From: Gnetum montanum
Taxonomy: Eukaryota > Streptophyta > Gnetopsida > Gnetales > Gnetaceae
Length of the DNA: 64,000 bases
Assembly: GCA_015680685.1 (NCBI GenBank)
Contig: MNCI01020717.1
Span: forward strand, 517,474-581,473
Reading direction: 5' to 3'
The position numbers and the translations under genes are program-made. Shown one piece after another: positions 1 through 9,629 of this stretch. Under the pieces are notes generated by a model. That model was not told where the DNA came from and ran no database searches. It was given only the letters and a program-made list of their open reading frames with translations. Positions within the stretch are counted from its first letter, which is position 1, and each line of letters begins with the position of its first letter.

Positions 1-1
1 A

Positions 2-421
2 AAGAAACCATCTGTAGCATCTCAGAATACCTGTCCCCCAGTCACACCATTACACCCATCCTCAGTATCCTTTAAATTTGGATCTCTTGCCCCAACAGCT
101 CCACAAATCTCCTCTCAGTCTAGCCCCTCCAAGCTACAGAAACAACAATCAGGTAATCACGCCTCCACCCATGTCATCCCCTCAATGGTTGTCAAGGACT
201 CAGTTTCGGTGGATGAGTTTGTGGTGAGCAGTGGAAGGAAACAAGTCAAAGCTTCTTTTGGTTCTACTCCTCCCTCCAGCTCCTCTTCATTGAACACTTC
301 CATGGCCCCTGTTTCCACCAACAACTCCTTTGCCCTCTTGTCAGGAACAATGGAAGTTGATAATTTGACTTCTGAATCCTCTGTTGACCTCTCATCCAAA
401 CTGCCTCTTGTCTCCCCATGA
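2..421 (+). pseudogene. LINE ORF1, C-terminal part
   Basis: The frame is open from the window edge to the TGA at 419-421. It encodes a low-complexity tail rich in Ser, Thr, Pro and Gln, as is usual C-terminal to the zinc knuckle of plant L1 ORF1 nucleic-acid-binding proteins. The diagnostic DUF4283 domain and knuckle would lie outside the window, so the assignment rests on its position directly before ORF2. Its stop overlaps the ORF2 start codon (ATGA at 418-421). Confidence 0.7.
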
Positions 422-3400
422 ACCTCCTTTCATGGAATGTTCGAGGCCTTATTGGTAGGCTTCGTCAGAAACGAGCAGGCAACTTTATTTCTAGTCTTAA
501 TACAGCCTTTGATTTTGTTCTCCTTCAAGAAATTAAGGTATCAGCCGATCTTTTATCCTTTTNNNNNNNNNNNNNNNNNNNNNNNNNNNNNNNNNNNNNN
601 NNNNNNNNNNNNNNNNNNNNNNNNNNNNNNNNNNNNNNNNNNNNNNNNNNNNNNNNNNNNNNNNNNNNNNNNNNNNNNNNNNNNNNNNNNNNNNNNNNNN
701 NNNNNNNNNNNNNNNNNNNNNNNNNNNNNNNNNNNNNNNNNNNNNNNNNNNNNNNNNNNNNNNNNNNNNNNNNNNNNNNNNNNNNNNNNNNNNNNNNNNN
801 NNNNNNNNNNNNNNNNNNNNNNNNNNNNNNNNNNNNNNNNNNNNNNNNNNNNNNNNNNNNNNNNNNNNNNNNNNNNNNNNNNNNNNNNNNNNNNNNNNNN
901 NNNNNNNNNNNNNNNNNNNNNNNNNNNNNNNNNNNNNNNNNNNNNNNNNNNNNNNNNNNNNNNNNNNNNNNNNNNNNNNNNNNNNNNNNNNNNNNNNNNN
1001 NNNNNNNNNNNNNNNNNNNNNNNNNNNNNNNNNNNNNNNNNNNNNNNNNNNNNNNNNNNNNNNNNNNNNNNNNNNNNNNNNNNNNNNNNNNNNGACTACA
1101 CACCAACTTTTTTTCTTCCCCTACTACCCAACTTCTTCTATCCAACCTTTGGAATGCTAAACCTAGGCCCCTAAATCAAGTGGGCTAGATTAACTAGTGG
1201 CATCGTGCTTCATGTCGAGTTCGAAACTTTGCTCGTTCGTATGGTAAGGTAGTAGCTACTCGGGCTAGACAAGAATACAATAAAATTCACCTCACTATTG
1301 AACATCTCACTAATAGACTAGCTCAAGATCCCTTCAACACTCTAGTTCACGAGGAGCTAGCTATAGCATGATTAGCCTTTCAACATTGGGATGTGTACCG
1401 AGCACAAAGTGCCTTAACTAAAAGTCGGCTAACTTGGTTAAATATTCAAGATGAACACTGTAAGGAATTTTTTAAGTACCTCAACTCTACTTCCCCTTCG
1501 CATTCTATAGACAAAATTTCTAGTGATGGTACCACCATTACTGATCACAATAGTATCCTCTCTTTTCTTAAGAACCACTATGAAACCCTTTTCGCAGCTA
1601 CCCCAATGGACATCTCTTCGTTCAAGTCTGCCACCCCCAATTATCCTCGTCTTATCAACTCCACTATGTCGCAAAGTCTTGATGCAGATATCACTCTAGT
1701 GGAGCTTCAGGTGGCTTGTTCCAAGTTAAGTCAGGGAAAGGCTCCTGGTTATGACGATTTCCCCATGGAATTTTTTCAAAATCATTGGGATTTGGTGGGT
1801 AATGATCTTCTGCAGGTCATTAATGAGGCTATCTTCACTGGTTCCCTCGGGCCCAATCTAAATCAAGGGGTAATTCGTCTCCTCCCCAAATCTGGGGATC
1901 CTATCGATATCTCCAATTGGCATCCCATAACGCTTCTCAATGTAGTATATAAAATTTAGGCTAAGTGCCTAACCCTACGGTTAAAAAAAATTCTTGGCCA
2001 AATCATATCACCCCAACAAACAAGATTTGTTCCTGGTAGATATATTTTAGACAATGTGGTTGTGGCGTGGGAAGGTCTCAAGTGGGCCGAGGATGATGGT
2101 CAAGATATTCTCTTGGTGAAACTTGATTATGCCAAAGCGTATGACAACATTAAGTGGGATTTTATCTTACAGACCATGACCAAACTTGGTTTTGGACCTA
2201 AGTTCCTGCATATGGTGCAATGCTTATTCTCAGATGCTACCGCAAGAGTAGCCACTACCTTTGGCATTACCTCTCCCTTTCCAATACATAGATCAGTGCG
2301 GCAAGGTTGTCCTCTCGCCCCCTATCTCTTTATCATCGCCGCAAACTTTCTTTGTCATCAGATTAACTTGGACATTCAAACTAAAGTCCTCACTGGGGTT
2401 CACCTTTCTTCCTCTCAACAACAACTTCTCAATATGCACTTTGCTGATGACTCTTTTTTTCTAATTCATAACACAGCCGCCAATTTGCACCGCCTCTTAT
2501 CAAGGGTGGAGCAATATTGCACACTCTCATGTTCCAATATCAATTGGAATAAATCCTCTGTTTATAGCTTTACGAGAAATTACAACCATGTGACCAACAA
2601 TAATTGGAAGGGACTTCAGGATCAAGACATTGTTAAGATTCTGGGAATCCCTTTCTGTTTTAGAGGTTCAACCTCCATTCTCTGGGAGCAAGTTATTTAT
2701 CGGATCCAAAAGAAACTTGACAAATGAAAGACTAAACCCCTCACACGTGCGGGTAAACACCTTGTATGTAAGTCCATATGTGCATCAACCCATGTGTACT
2801 ACTCTTCATGTTGGGCCCCCTCCCAAGCTGCCTACCAGAAGCTTAAACGGTTATTTCGTGACTTTATGTGGTCCTCCAAAGATTCTTGGAATATTGTTAC
2901 TCTCCCCAAGAATAAGGGTGGTTTAGGTCTTTTGAATTCCTATAAGCAGGGAATTACCCTGGTTGCTAAGTGGTTGGTACAACATTTAGACGCCTCAAAT
3001 ATTATTGGGACCCTCCTCCAATTAAGGCTTCATCAAGCATTTCCTAAAAACAAGCCCTTCTGGAAAGGCATCCATTTTGTTAATTGGATCTTTTCCCCCC
3101 TCACTATCATTCTTCCTGGATCTCATGTTAATGGGGTTAAACTCTTGCCCTACCGACCATCTGTCCCCTTTCATCTTATGCACAACCCATCCGAGGTTAT
3201 TCAACGCTGCTGCAATAACTATTGGCACAAACAAGAGTCGATAACATTTTGGATTCCTCTCTTCCAACACATTTGGAAACTTCCAACTCTCCCTAAAATT
3301 AAGCAGTTCCTCTAGTGTCTCCTCCACCATGGTCTAGCTATTGGTAAACGTTTAAAATACCTAGGGATTCCCAATCCCAATTGCCCTCTTTGTGGTGGAC

Positions 3401-3437
3401 AAGATGACTTTGTCCATGTGTTTTCCAAAAAGTCATC
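418..3437 (+). pseudogene. LINE ORF2: endonuclease-reverse transcriptase, broken
   Basis: It begins MNLLSWNVRGL, the usual start of plant L1 ORF2, followed by the endonuclease strand LLQEIKV. The rest of the endonuclease is hidden by Ns. The RT domain follows from about 1690: QGKAPGYDDFP, LLPKSGD, ISNWHPITLLN, GRYILDN, LDYAKAYD, RQGCPLAPY, and the catalytic FADD at 2440-2451 intact. A zinc-binding remnant (CPLCGGQDDFVHVF) lies near 3380-3425. In-frame stops stand at 1186, 1195, 1369, 1957, 2725 and 3313, all TAG or TGA. It cannot encode a working enzyme. Confidence 0.92.
563..1093. other. Assembly gap (531 Ns)
   Basis: A run of N replaces most of the LINE endonuclease domain. The reading frame on both sides agrees with a gap size divisible by three, but the true length is unknown. 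Confidence 0.99.
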
Positions 3438-3459
3438 TAGGGATTCCCAATCCCAATTG
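3361..3459 (+). repeat. 23-base direct repeat at the LINE end
   Basis: The 23 bases at 3361-3383 (starting CTAGGGATTCCC) recur exactly at 3437-3459. The second copy replaces the expected continuation of the ORF2 zinc-binding domain, which suggests a local duplication or repair scar truncating the LINE. Confidence 0.85.
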
Positions 3460-6335
3460 TACAATATGAATCCCAATTGGTCTAACACCCTATATGAATC
3501 ACCTTCTCCCTTGTACAATTATCATCATAATCTTGAGCAATTGACTTTGTCATTTTTCACAGCAGGTTCACTTTTTTAAACTTAAAATTCATAATTTTCC
3601 TTATCAATTCTCAATTGCATTTTAAAAAACAGACCTATTTTATATTGGGTTAAAAGCTACTTCCCTAAACCTTGCAATAAAATTTGTTTAAACAATTTCT
3701 TCTTATAGGAAATAGTTGTCTAGCATTTTGCACATGACATATTGAAAGAGCCGAGCGACTTCAAGTTCGAGTTCCGATAATGCACACCTCACACAATTGG
3801 AGCCGCTTGCATAGAATCTAGGGCCAAGTCAGGGCATGTCACGACCAAATTCTCATCTCTTCATAATCAAGGGATCCCAAAGTTTCAGCGTTCAACCAGA
3901 GAAGTCCCAGTAACAGTTGAAGACAGTTGCATCCAAGAAATCAAACTTTAATGCCGCTAATGGATTGGGAAAATATTAGAAATTAATATACTCCAGAATA
4001 TTTTAGAACTTTGTACAAATTCTGATGCTGAGTATACGGTAATCAAATTGAATATTTAGATTTCTTCTGCCCTGCTTTATGCAACATATGTCTAGCAAGT
4101 CATTCAACCCACGATTGATTGTACTTCCTGGCTGGTTGCTACATCAATGGCAGCTTCTGTTCAGCCGGCAAAAATCTGAACTTTGCCAAAAGCGAATTTC
4201 TTTGGGCAGTAGTCATTCAGCATGCGCTTGGGTGCAGTGAAATGGCCGCAAAAATAGTCATTGCTTTGACGATAAATTTGCTCGGTAAATTACATGAATT
4301 TGCCTCATGAAGTGAGTGAGCTAACTTGATATGTAAACTGTTAAAATTGATTATCATTTTGAGTTAAATTGAATTAAAGAATGAACGAAATTGATTTGAA
4401 CTATAAAAATAAAACAATATTGAAATTAACTAAGATCAAAATTGGTTTCGATTTCATCAAAATTGGCAGCAAAATCAATCTACCAAAGGAATAATATGCA
4501 GGCACTGACACAATTTTTTTATCTATTAAAAAGATGCTACCAAACTTGTCCCGTAAAATATTGGATCTGTCTAAAGCAGGAATCATACCAAAAAGTCGAA
4601 ACCATTTTTCCATTATCAGGTCGTACAAGTCCCTTTGTAAAATGTTGTATCATTCTCGCGAGTCCTCTCATACAATGAGAGTATGCTCCTGTATCGAATT
4701 TTTGCCTTGGCATGCCACTTCTTTAGGTCCTGCATAATGCAATGATGACGGGAAATTTGTGACTTTCCTTCGGATCAAGCACAACATTCTTAAAAACCCA
4801 AAGATGTGCAAGTAAATAAAATACTTGAGCTACTAAAAATTTTCTCCGGTACTATATCAAGAACAAAAATGCTTCAATGCAAACAATCAAAAAACCTTGC
4901 TTCAAGGAAATTTAACGCTAATTTGCAAGGGAAACACTAGTTTAGCAATGTAGTAAATGGTTAGCATCGTGATTAGCATGACATACAGTAGAATTAATGT
5001 GCATCGTATATTGAAAACAATTTGGACATATAGTACAAGAGTCGGAAAGGTTTATGACATGCATCCTAGATGTCTCAGAGTCGAATTGTATAAGGTTACA
5101 CTGCGATCTAAAGAAACTGCTAGCATGGAATTCTGTTCAATACTTTACCAAGCTATAACCATCATTTACTCTGAGATGTTACCTAAATCTAACTGTGGCT
5201 TACATGTTAAAAATTGGACTCTCAAAATTATCAAATCAATGCATTAATAGTGCCTGCTTGCTGCCTCCATCAAATGCAATAACAGTGCTATATAGACAAG
5301 AGATTTAACAATGATTTACTATCTATGGCTGTCTGCCTGATGTCAAACTCCCTGAACAAAGAATCTTGGGCCTCAGATATAAAAGAACAGAGTAATATTT
5401 TAAACTCCCATTTTAATACAGCGCCCAGCTGCTTCTTCATACAACAATGGATATGGTCTGACAGATTGTTATGCACATATCACTTCTAATTTAATAAACT
5501 TTCAAAGTTTTCAATGTTTATTCTTGATCAGCCCTGATCCAAAATGTTTGAAAATTATTCTGCAACCAGTAATTACAGTTTGTGCTTTCCTGGACATAAT
5601 AAAAATTTCCTGTTTCCAGTAATTGCGGTTTAGCAGAAAGGGTGATGATTTTTTAAAATGTCAATATACTTTGTAGAAAATTATATGAGGAAGATCCTGA
5701 AGACCGCATGGAAAACATTAGTGCTTTAAATTTACTAGAAAGTTAGCCCAAATACAATTTCAAAGAGCACAAACAGTAAAAATCCTCAAGCTATTAGAGC
5801 TAACTAATCATCATAACTAAAAAGGACTTTATTATCAGAAGGGAAAGAAAAATGTTTAGATGACAAAAAACAATTTCAGGGAAAGAATAAAATTAATGTT
5901 AAGATAATCCAAATATATGTAGTTTGACAAAACATTTCAACAGCAGCTACAAGGACATGAACAAACCTTTTGTGTATTTTATTTTGAAGGCGTCCTTGCA
6001 TGATGCATCAATCATCTATCCAGCAACATTATCCTGAGGATGGCAAGAGATTCAAATCTGCTGCTACTGTAAAGTAATTGAATTGCAATCCATGTTCATG
6101 AAATGATACAAGACTATGCTTCTGAAAATCTCCATCTGGGGCTCAAGATAATTCTCCGCCCATGGCATCTTCCCACAAATAATCTTGCCACAGAGCACAA
6201 ACATGCAACTCAAAGCGCTGCAGGAAATATGCGGTCAGAGGAACAACATTGGTGTGAAGATTATACCGTCTGGAATTTCTCTACGGGCACAAAGGCTGCT
6301 GTATGTGAAATAGTATCGGTTATTTTTGCTTCACT
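3460..6335. other. Non-coding flank downstream of the PPR gene
   Basis: I see no gene or recognisable transposon domain here. Open frames are short and without recognisable motifs. The right-hand part should hold the 3' UTR of the PPR gene on the minus strand; an AATAAA on that strand at 5978-5983, about 350 bases past the stop, is a possible polyadenylation signal. Confidence 0.5.
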
Positions 6336-9224
6336 TTATGACGCAAGTTCCTTCCTATTTCCACGCCTACGATCTTCATCTACTAGATCTGGTTCAGCAA
6401 AGAAGTTGATCTGAACAATTGGCCGACAGCCTTTGTCTTCCATCCTGAGTAGAAACATGCGACAAGCTTCAGTATCTCCAACCTTAACAAAACCGTCTGC
6501 AAGTATGGCCCATGCAATTTCATCTGGGCTAAAACCACTAGCCAGAGCAACATCAAACAATTTTACAGCATCATCTACATTGCCATTAAAATAAAGCCCA
6601 GGCACCATTTTTTGATACAAATCAAGATCAGCTTCAAGCCCTTTTCTAGTCATGGAATCTAAGAAACCCAATGCAGTGTCATACTCCTCCAGCTTGGCAT
6701 ATCCTATGACAAGCTCACGGTACATATCCTTGTCCGGTAGGATTCCTCTTTCTTGCATGTTTTCAAACAGTCGATTTGCCTCACTCATTCTGTTTGTTCT
6801 GCAAATTTCAGCTATAAGCACCTTATATGCAGCAGCATTGGGCTGTAGGTCACTCTGTGACATTCTGTCTAAAAACTTTGTAGCCGCATTAAAGTCAAGC
6901 ACTGGCCTTTGTGTACCTACAAATCCACACTTCTCCACAGTCTGGTTGCTGTAAGCATTTTGTGAAAGAAACCCACGCATCAGTGTCCTGTACGTAGTAC
7001 CATTTGGCACGCAATTGTCTGTTTCCATTGTTTTCAAAACTCCAAATGCTTCATCAACTTTACCAAATTTGACTAATCCAGAGATGAAAGAAGTGTATGT
7101 GACAGTATTTGGCACCAGTCCCTTGTCCTTGATGGTGGCAATAAGGGCTTTTGCTTCCTGGAACCTTGCTTCCTCGCACAAACCACAAATGAGAGTGTTA
7201 AAAGTGACAATGTCTGGACAGCAACCATGAAGTTCCATTCTGCCAAGCAACTCCAGAGCAATATCCACAGAATTAGCAAAACAGTACCCTGAAATCAAGG
7301 TGTTGTAGGAAATAACAGTGGGAGTCAGACCCTCCTTTATCATTTTCCCCATAAACGCAAACGTAGCCTGCACGATGCCCTGTTTGCATAGAACATTCAT
7401 AAAAACATCATAAGTGTGAACAGTCGGCGCACAGCCCTTTTCTCTCATCTCAGACATCAATCTCAGACCAGTTTCCACACCTCCACACTTGCAGTGGGCA
7501 TCAATCAAACTAGTATAAGTCACAGTATTTGGGTTCAAGCCCAGATCAAACATCTTCCGGAACAGTGCATCCGCAGCCTTCAAATCACCCGCCCGGCTAA
7601 GAGCCTTGATCATGGCATTGTAGCTCTGGACATTAGGGCTACATCCATTAAACTGCATCATTCTAAAAATTCTCCATGCATTCTCAACATTGACGTTACA
7701 AAAGCCGTCAATAAGAGTATTATAAGTGATTTGGTCGGGACGAATTCTGCTGAGAAGCATGCGGTGAAACAGGGCCATTGCCCTGTGAATCTTGCCGCGC
7801 TTGCAGAGTCCATTGATAATCTCATTATACGTTCGCTCATTCGGTTCACAGCGGGAACTCTTCATAGAATCCAGCACAGCAAACGCGTCGTCGAACTTGG
7901 CGTCTGTGCAGAGCGCATGGATAAGGATATTGAACGTCACAACGGAGGGCTCCAGCCCCTGCAAAACACGCTGGGCAAGAAAATCCTGCGCTTCCTCCAT
8001 CCTCCCATGACTGCACAATCCATGCACTATGGAATTGCAGATAATGATATCCGGCTTGCATCCAATTTCAAACATCCTGCGTACCAGCTGAAGCGCCGCG
8101 TCCAAATCCCCGGATTCACAGAAGCGATTCACGGGCATGGTAAAACATCTGGGATTGGGAGCGACACCATTGGCGATCATGGAATCAATCACAGCCAGAG
8201 CCTCCTTCACGCGGCCCTGCTTGCATAGAACATTGACGACGTTGGTGCAAGTACCGGCATCCGGTCTGCAACCGTATCGACACATTTCGTCAAGCACTTG
8301 CAGAGCTTGTTCCGGATCGCCGACGCGCGAAAACCCTAAGATCAGCGAATTGAACGTGAAAACATCCGGTCCAATCGCTCGCCGCCGCATTTCATCCACG
8401 TACGGAATCGAATCCGCAACCCTTCCGCAGTTGCAGAGCGCGTTGATGATGATGTTGAAGACGAACGCGTCGGGCAGGATTCCTCGCGCAATCATTTCAG
8501 TGAAGGTGTGTTCCATGACCTCGATCATGCCGACGCGTTGCAGGGCAAGAAGCAACGCCGAGAAACCGCATAAGTTCCATTGCATCTCTGCGCTGTAATC
8601 TCGCAGAAACCTCAGCGCCGTTTCGAGCTCGGATTTGGACTTGCAATGCTTGAGCATTGAGATTCTGAGCCTGAGCGCGCGATCATGGCGTCCGTTGCAG
8701 AGGAGGCGTTGCAGAACGGTGATGTAGGAATCGACGGCGTGCGAGCGCTGGCGCTGCTTCTGCGTCCAATTGAAGAATTGGAGCGCCTGCTCCGCGTCCG
8801 GAATGCGGCCGAGAAGCTTCGTCATTTGCTGCGGACTGAGCCGCGCCGATAAGCGCTGCAGATCGGCGTTTCGGTTCCATTTGGATTGCAGCACAAGGCG
8901 ATACGCTTCTAGTACCATGATATCGTCGTCATTGCTTTCTTTTACTTGTGATTCTGTCTGTGATTGTGATTGTGCTTGTGCAGGTGAAGAAGCATCCATG
9001 GCAATGGCGTCGACGTCGGCGTCGGCGTCGACGTTTTGGCCCTGCGTTCCACTGCATTGGCGGAAGAAAATGTGGAGCAAGTTGAAGAAGAAGTTGTTGT
9101 TGTTGTTGTTAAAGGCATCGTTTCTAGTTCTGCATCTGCAACTGCTTGTGTTGTTGTTGATCATCCGAGCGCGACAAATGCTTGGTGATGACTGCAGTTG
9201 CCTCAGCAGCAGCAACATTGGCAT
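6336..9224 (-). CDS. P-class pentatricopeptide repeat protein, probably organellar
   Basis: An intact intronless frame of 962 residues. Twenty PPR motifs run from about residue 217 to 935, almost all exactly 35 residues long; one is 34 (497-530) and one is irregular at about 55 (741-795, with a Ser/Asn/Gln-containing insertion). There are no E, E+ or DYW extensions, so this is a P-class protein. Such proteins bind organelle RNA sequence-specifically and act in stability, splicing or translation. The N-terminus (MPMLLLLRQL, then Arg-rich, almost no acid before residue 60) looks like a transit peptide, more mitochondrial than plastid, but I cannot decide. Residues 39-47 hold an Asn/Phe run from a trinucleotide repeat, and 66-93 hold Asp/Ala and Gln/Ser repeats. 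The start at 9224 is the first ATG in frame after an in-frame TGA at 9255-9257. I do not assign an orthologue. Confidence 0.97.
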   Translation of the reverse strand: MPMLLLLRQLQSSPSICRARMINNNTSSCRCRTRNDAFNNNNNNFFFNLLHIFFRQCSGTQGQNVDADADVDAIAMDASSPAQAQSQSQTESQVKESNDDDIMVLEAYRLVLQSKWNRNADLQRLSARLSPQQMTKLLGRIPDAEQALQFFNWTQKQRQRSHAVDSYITVLQRLLCNGRHDRALRLRISMLKHCKSKSELETALRFLRDYSAEMQWNLCGFSALLLALQRVGMIEVMEHTFTEMIARGILPDAFVFNIIINALCNCGRVADSIPYVDEMRRRAIGPDVFTFNSLILGFSRVGDPEQALQVLDEMCRYGCRPDAGTCTNVVNVLCKQGRVKEALAVIDSMIANGVAPNPRCFTMPVNRFCESGDLDAALQLVRRMFEIGCKPDIIICNSIVHGLCSHGRMEEAQDFLAQRVLQGLEPSVVTFNILIHALCTDAKFDDAFAVLDSMKSSRCEPNERTYNEIINGLCKRGKIHRAMALFHRMLLSRIRPDQITYNTLIDGFCNVNVENAWRIFRMMQFNGCSPNVQSYNAMIKALSRAGDLKAADALFRKMFDLGLNPNTVTYTSLIDAHCKCGGVETGLRLMSEMREKGCAPTVHTYDVFMNVLCKQGIVQATFAFMGKMIKEGLTPTVISYNTLISGYCFANSVDIALELLGRMELHGCCPDIVTFNTLICGLCEEARFQEAKALIATIKDKGLVPNTVTYTSFISGLVKFGKVDEAFGVLKTMETDNCVPNGTTYRTLMRGFLSQNAYSNQTVEKCGFVGTQRPVLDFNAATKFLDRMSQSDLQPNAAAYKVLIAEICRTNRMSEANRLFENMQERGILPDKDMYRELVIGYAKLEEYDTALGFLDSMTRKGLEADLDLYQKMVPGLYFNGNVDDAVKLFDVALASGFSPDEIAWAILADGFVKVGDTEACRMFLLRMEDKGCRPIVQINFFAEPDLVDEDRRRGNRKELAS

Positions 9225-9225
9225 T

Positions 9226-9378
9226 TCACATCCGACGAGGGAAGTGAAGGTGCTTCATGGACAGCAGAAGAGAAGAGCAGAGCAGAGGAGGAGACAAGGA
9301 AGCAGAAGCAACATTTGTATGGTTATGGCGTCCACGTTGGAGCCTCGTAACTCCTCTAATGCTTCAGGCTTGCTTCAT
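9226..9378 (-). promoter_or_regulatory. PPR leader with three upstream ORFs
   Basis: Reading toward the gene: uORF1 at 9364-9378 (4 residues, MKQA); uORF2 at 9255-9314 (19 residues, hydrophobic, in frame with the PPR ORF, ending at the TGA at 9255-9257); uORF3 at 9226-9258 (10 residues, MKHLHFPRRM). The uORF3 start overlaps the uORF2 stop as ATGA, and uORF3 ends one base before the PPR ATG. The presence of these ORFs is directly visible. That they lie in the mRNA is inferred from the TATA box at 9426-9434. Confidence 0.6.
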
Positions 9379-9425
9379 GGGGGAAGCCTACCCTCTGACC
9401 TCTAAGCCCACGCCCCTGGAACATT

Positions 9426-9434
9426 CTTTTATAA
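9426..9434 (-). promoter_or_regulatory. Candidate TATA box of the PPR gene
   Basis: TTATAAAAG on the minus strand, about 200 bases before the ATG. A start site 25-35 bases downstream would fall near 9395-9405 and give a leader of roughly 175 bases. No transcript evidence. Confidence 0.5.
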
Positions 9435-9486
9435 CTAATTTTCTTGCTCGCCAATAGAGAGGGGGGTTACTGCATTTAGGGTTGTG

Positions 9487-9499
9487 AGTGTACGATCTT
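9487..9499 (+). repeat. Left target-site duplication of the LINE
   Basis: AGTGTACGATCTT, identical to 15089-15101. It is followed at once by a run of T, the poly(A) tail of a minus-strand LINE. Confidence 0.9.
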
Positions 9500-9507
9500 T
9501 TTTTTTT

Positions 9508-9531
9508 GGGGGAGGGGGGAGGGGGTGGGGG
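9508..9531 (+). other. G-quadruplex motif at the LINE 3' terminus
   Basis: Four runs of 5, 6, 5 and 5 G separated by single bases, on the plus strand. It lies between the LINE poly(A) tail and its 3' UTR, about 75 bases upstream of the PPR TATA box. The density of G runs exceeds the usual G3N1-7 rule, so folding potential is high; an in vivo role is inference. Confidence 0.8.
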
Positions 9532-9556
9532 CTAATAATAACCAAAACCTTAACAG

Positions 9557-9608
9557 AGCCCAATGTTGCAAGATGACCCCCAAGCCCAATGTTGCAAGAT
9601 GACCCCCC
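9557..9608 (-). repeat. 26-base tandem duplication in the LINE 3' UTR
   Basis: Two adjacent near-identical copies (9557-9582 and 9583-9608) beginning AGCCCAATGTTGCAAGATGA on the plus strand. They lie inside the LINE, so they are not its target-site duplication. Confidence 0.85.
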
Positions 9609-9629
9609 GGGACGACAACTAACTCAAAA

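Larger units (their letters stand above)
1..3440 (+). mobile_element. L1-type LINE, 5'-truncated by the window, decayed
   Basis: A non-LTR retrotransposon with the tail of ORF1 followed by ORF2 (endonuclease, reverse transcriptase, C-terminal zinc-binding region). ORF2 stays in one frame from 418 to about 3430 apart from nonsense codons, so it decayed mainly by point mutation. It belongs to the same clade as the LINE at 9500-15088: both share the GRYILDN, RQGCPLAPY and PITLLNV blocks. The 3' end is abnormal: coding similarity stops inside the zinc-binding motif near 3430, where a 23-base direct repeat appears. I see no poly(A) tail or target-site duplication. Confidence 0.93.

Noticed and set aside
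418-1188. 256-codon frame spanning the N run
   Set aside because: Most of it is Ns. Only the first 48 and last 31 codons are real, and they are parts of LINE ORF2.
3740-3790. tRNA-like B box (AGTTCGAGTTCC)
   Set aside because: No A box at the right distance and no cloverleaf; chance match.
4119-4310. 63-codon plus-strand frame
   Set aside because: No domain, no neighbours and no codon-level signal; treated as non-coding flank.
7416-8228. 270-codon plus-strand open frame inside the PPR gene
   Set aside because: It is the antisense shadow of the repetitive PPR coding frame; no motif of its own. The same holds for plus-strand frames at 8137-8598 and 8770-9405.
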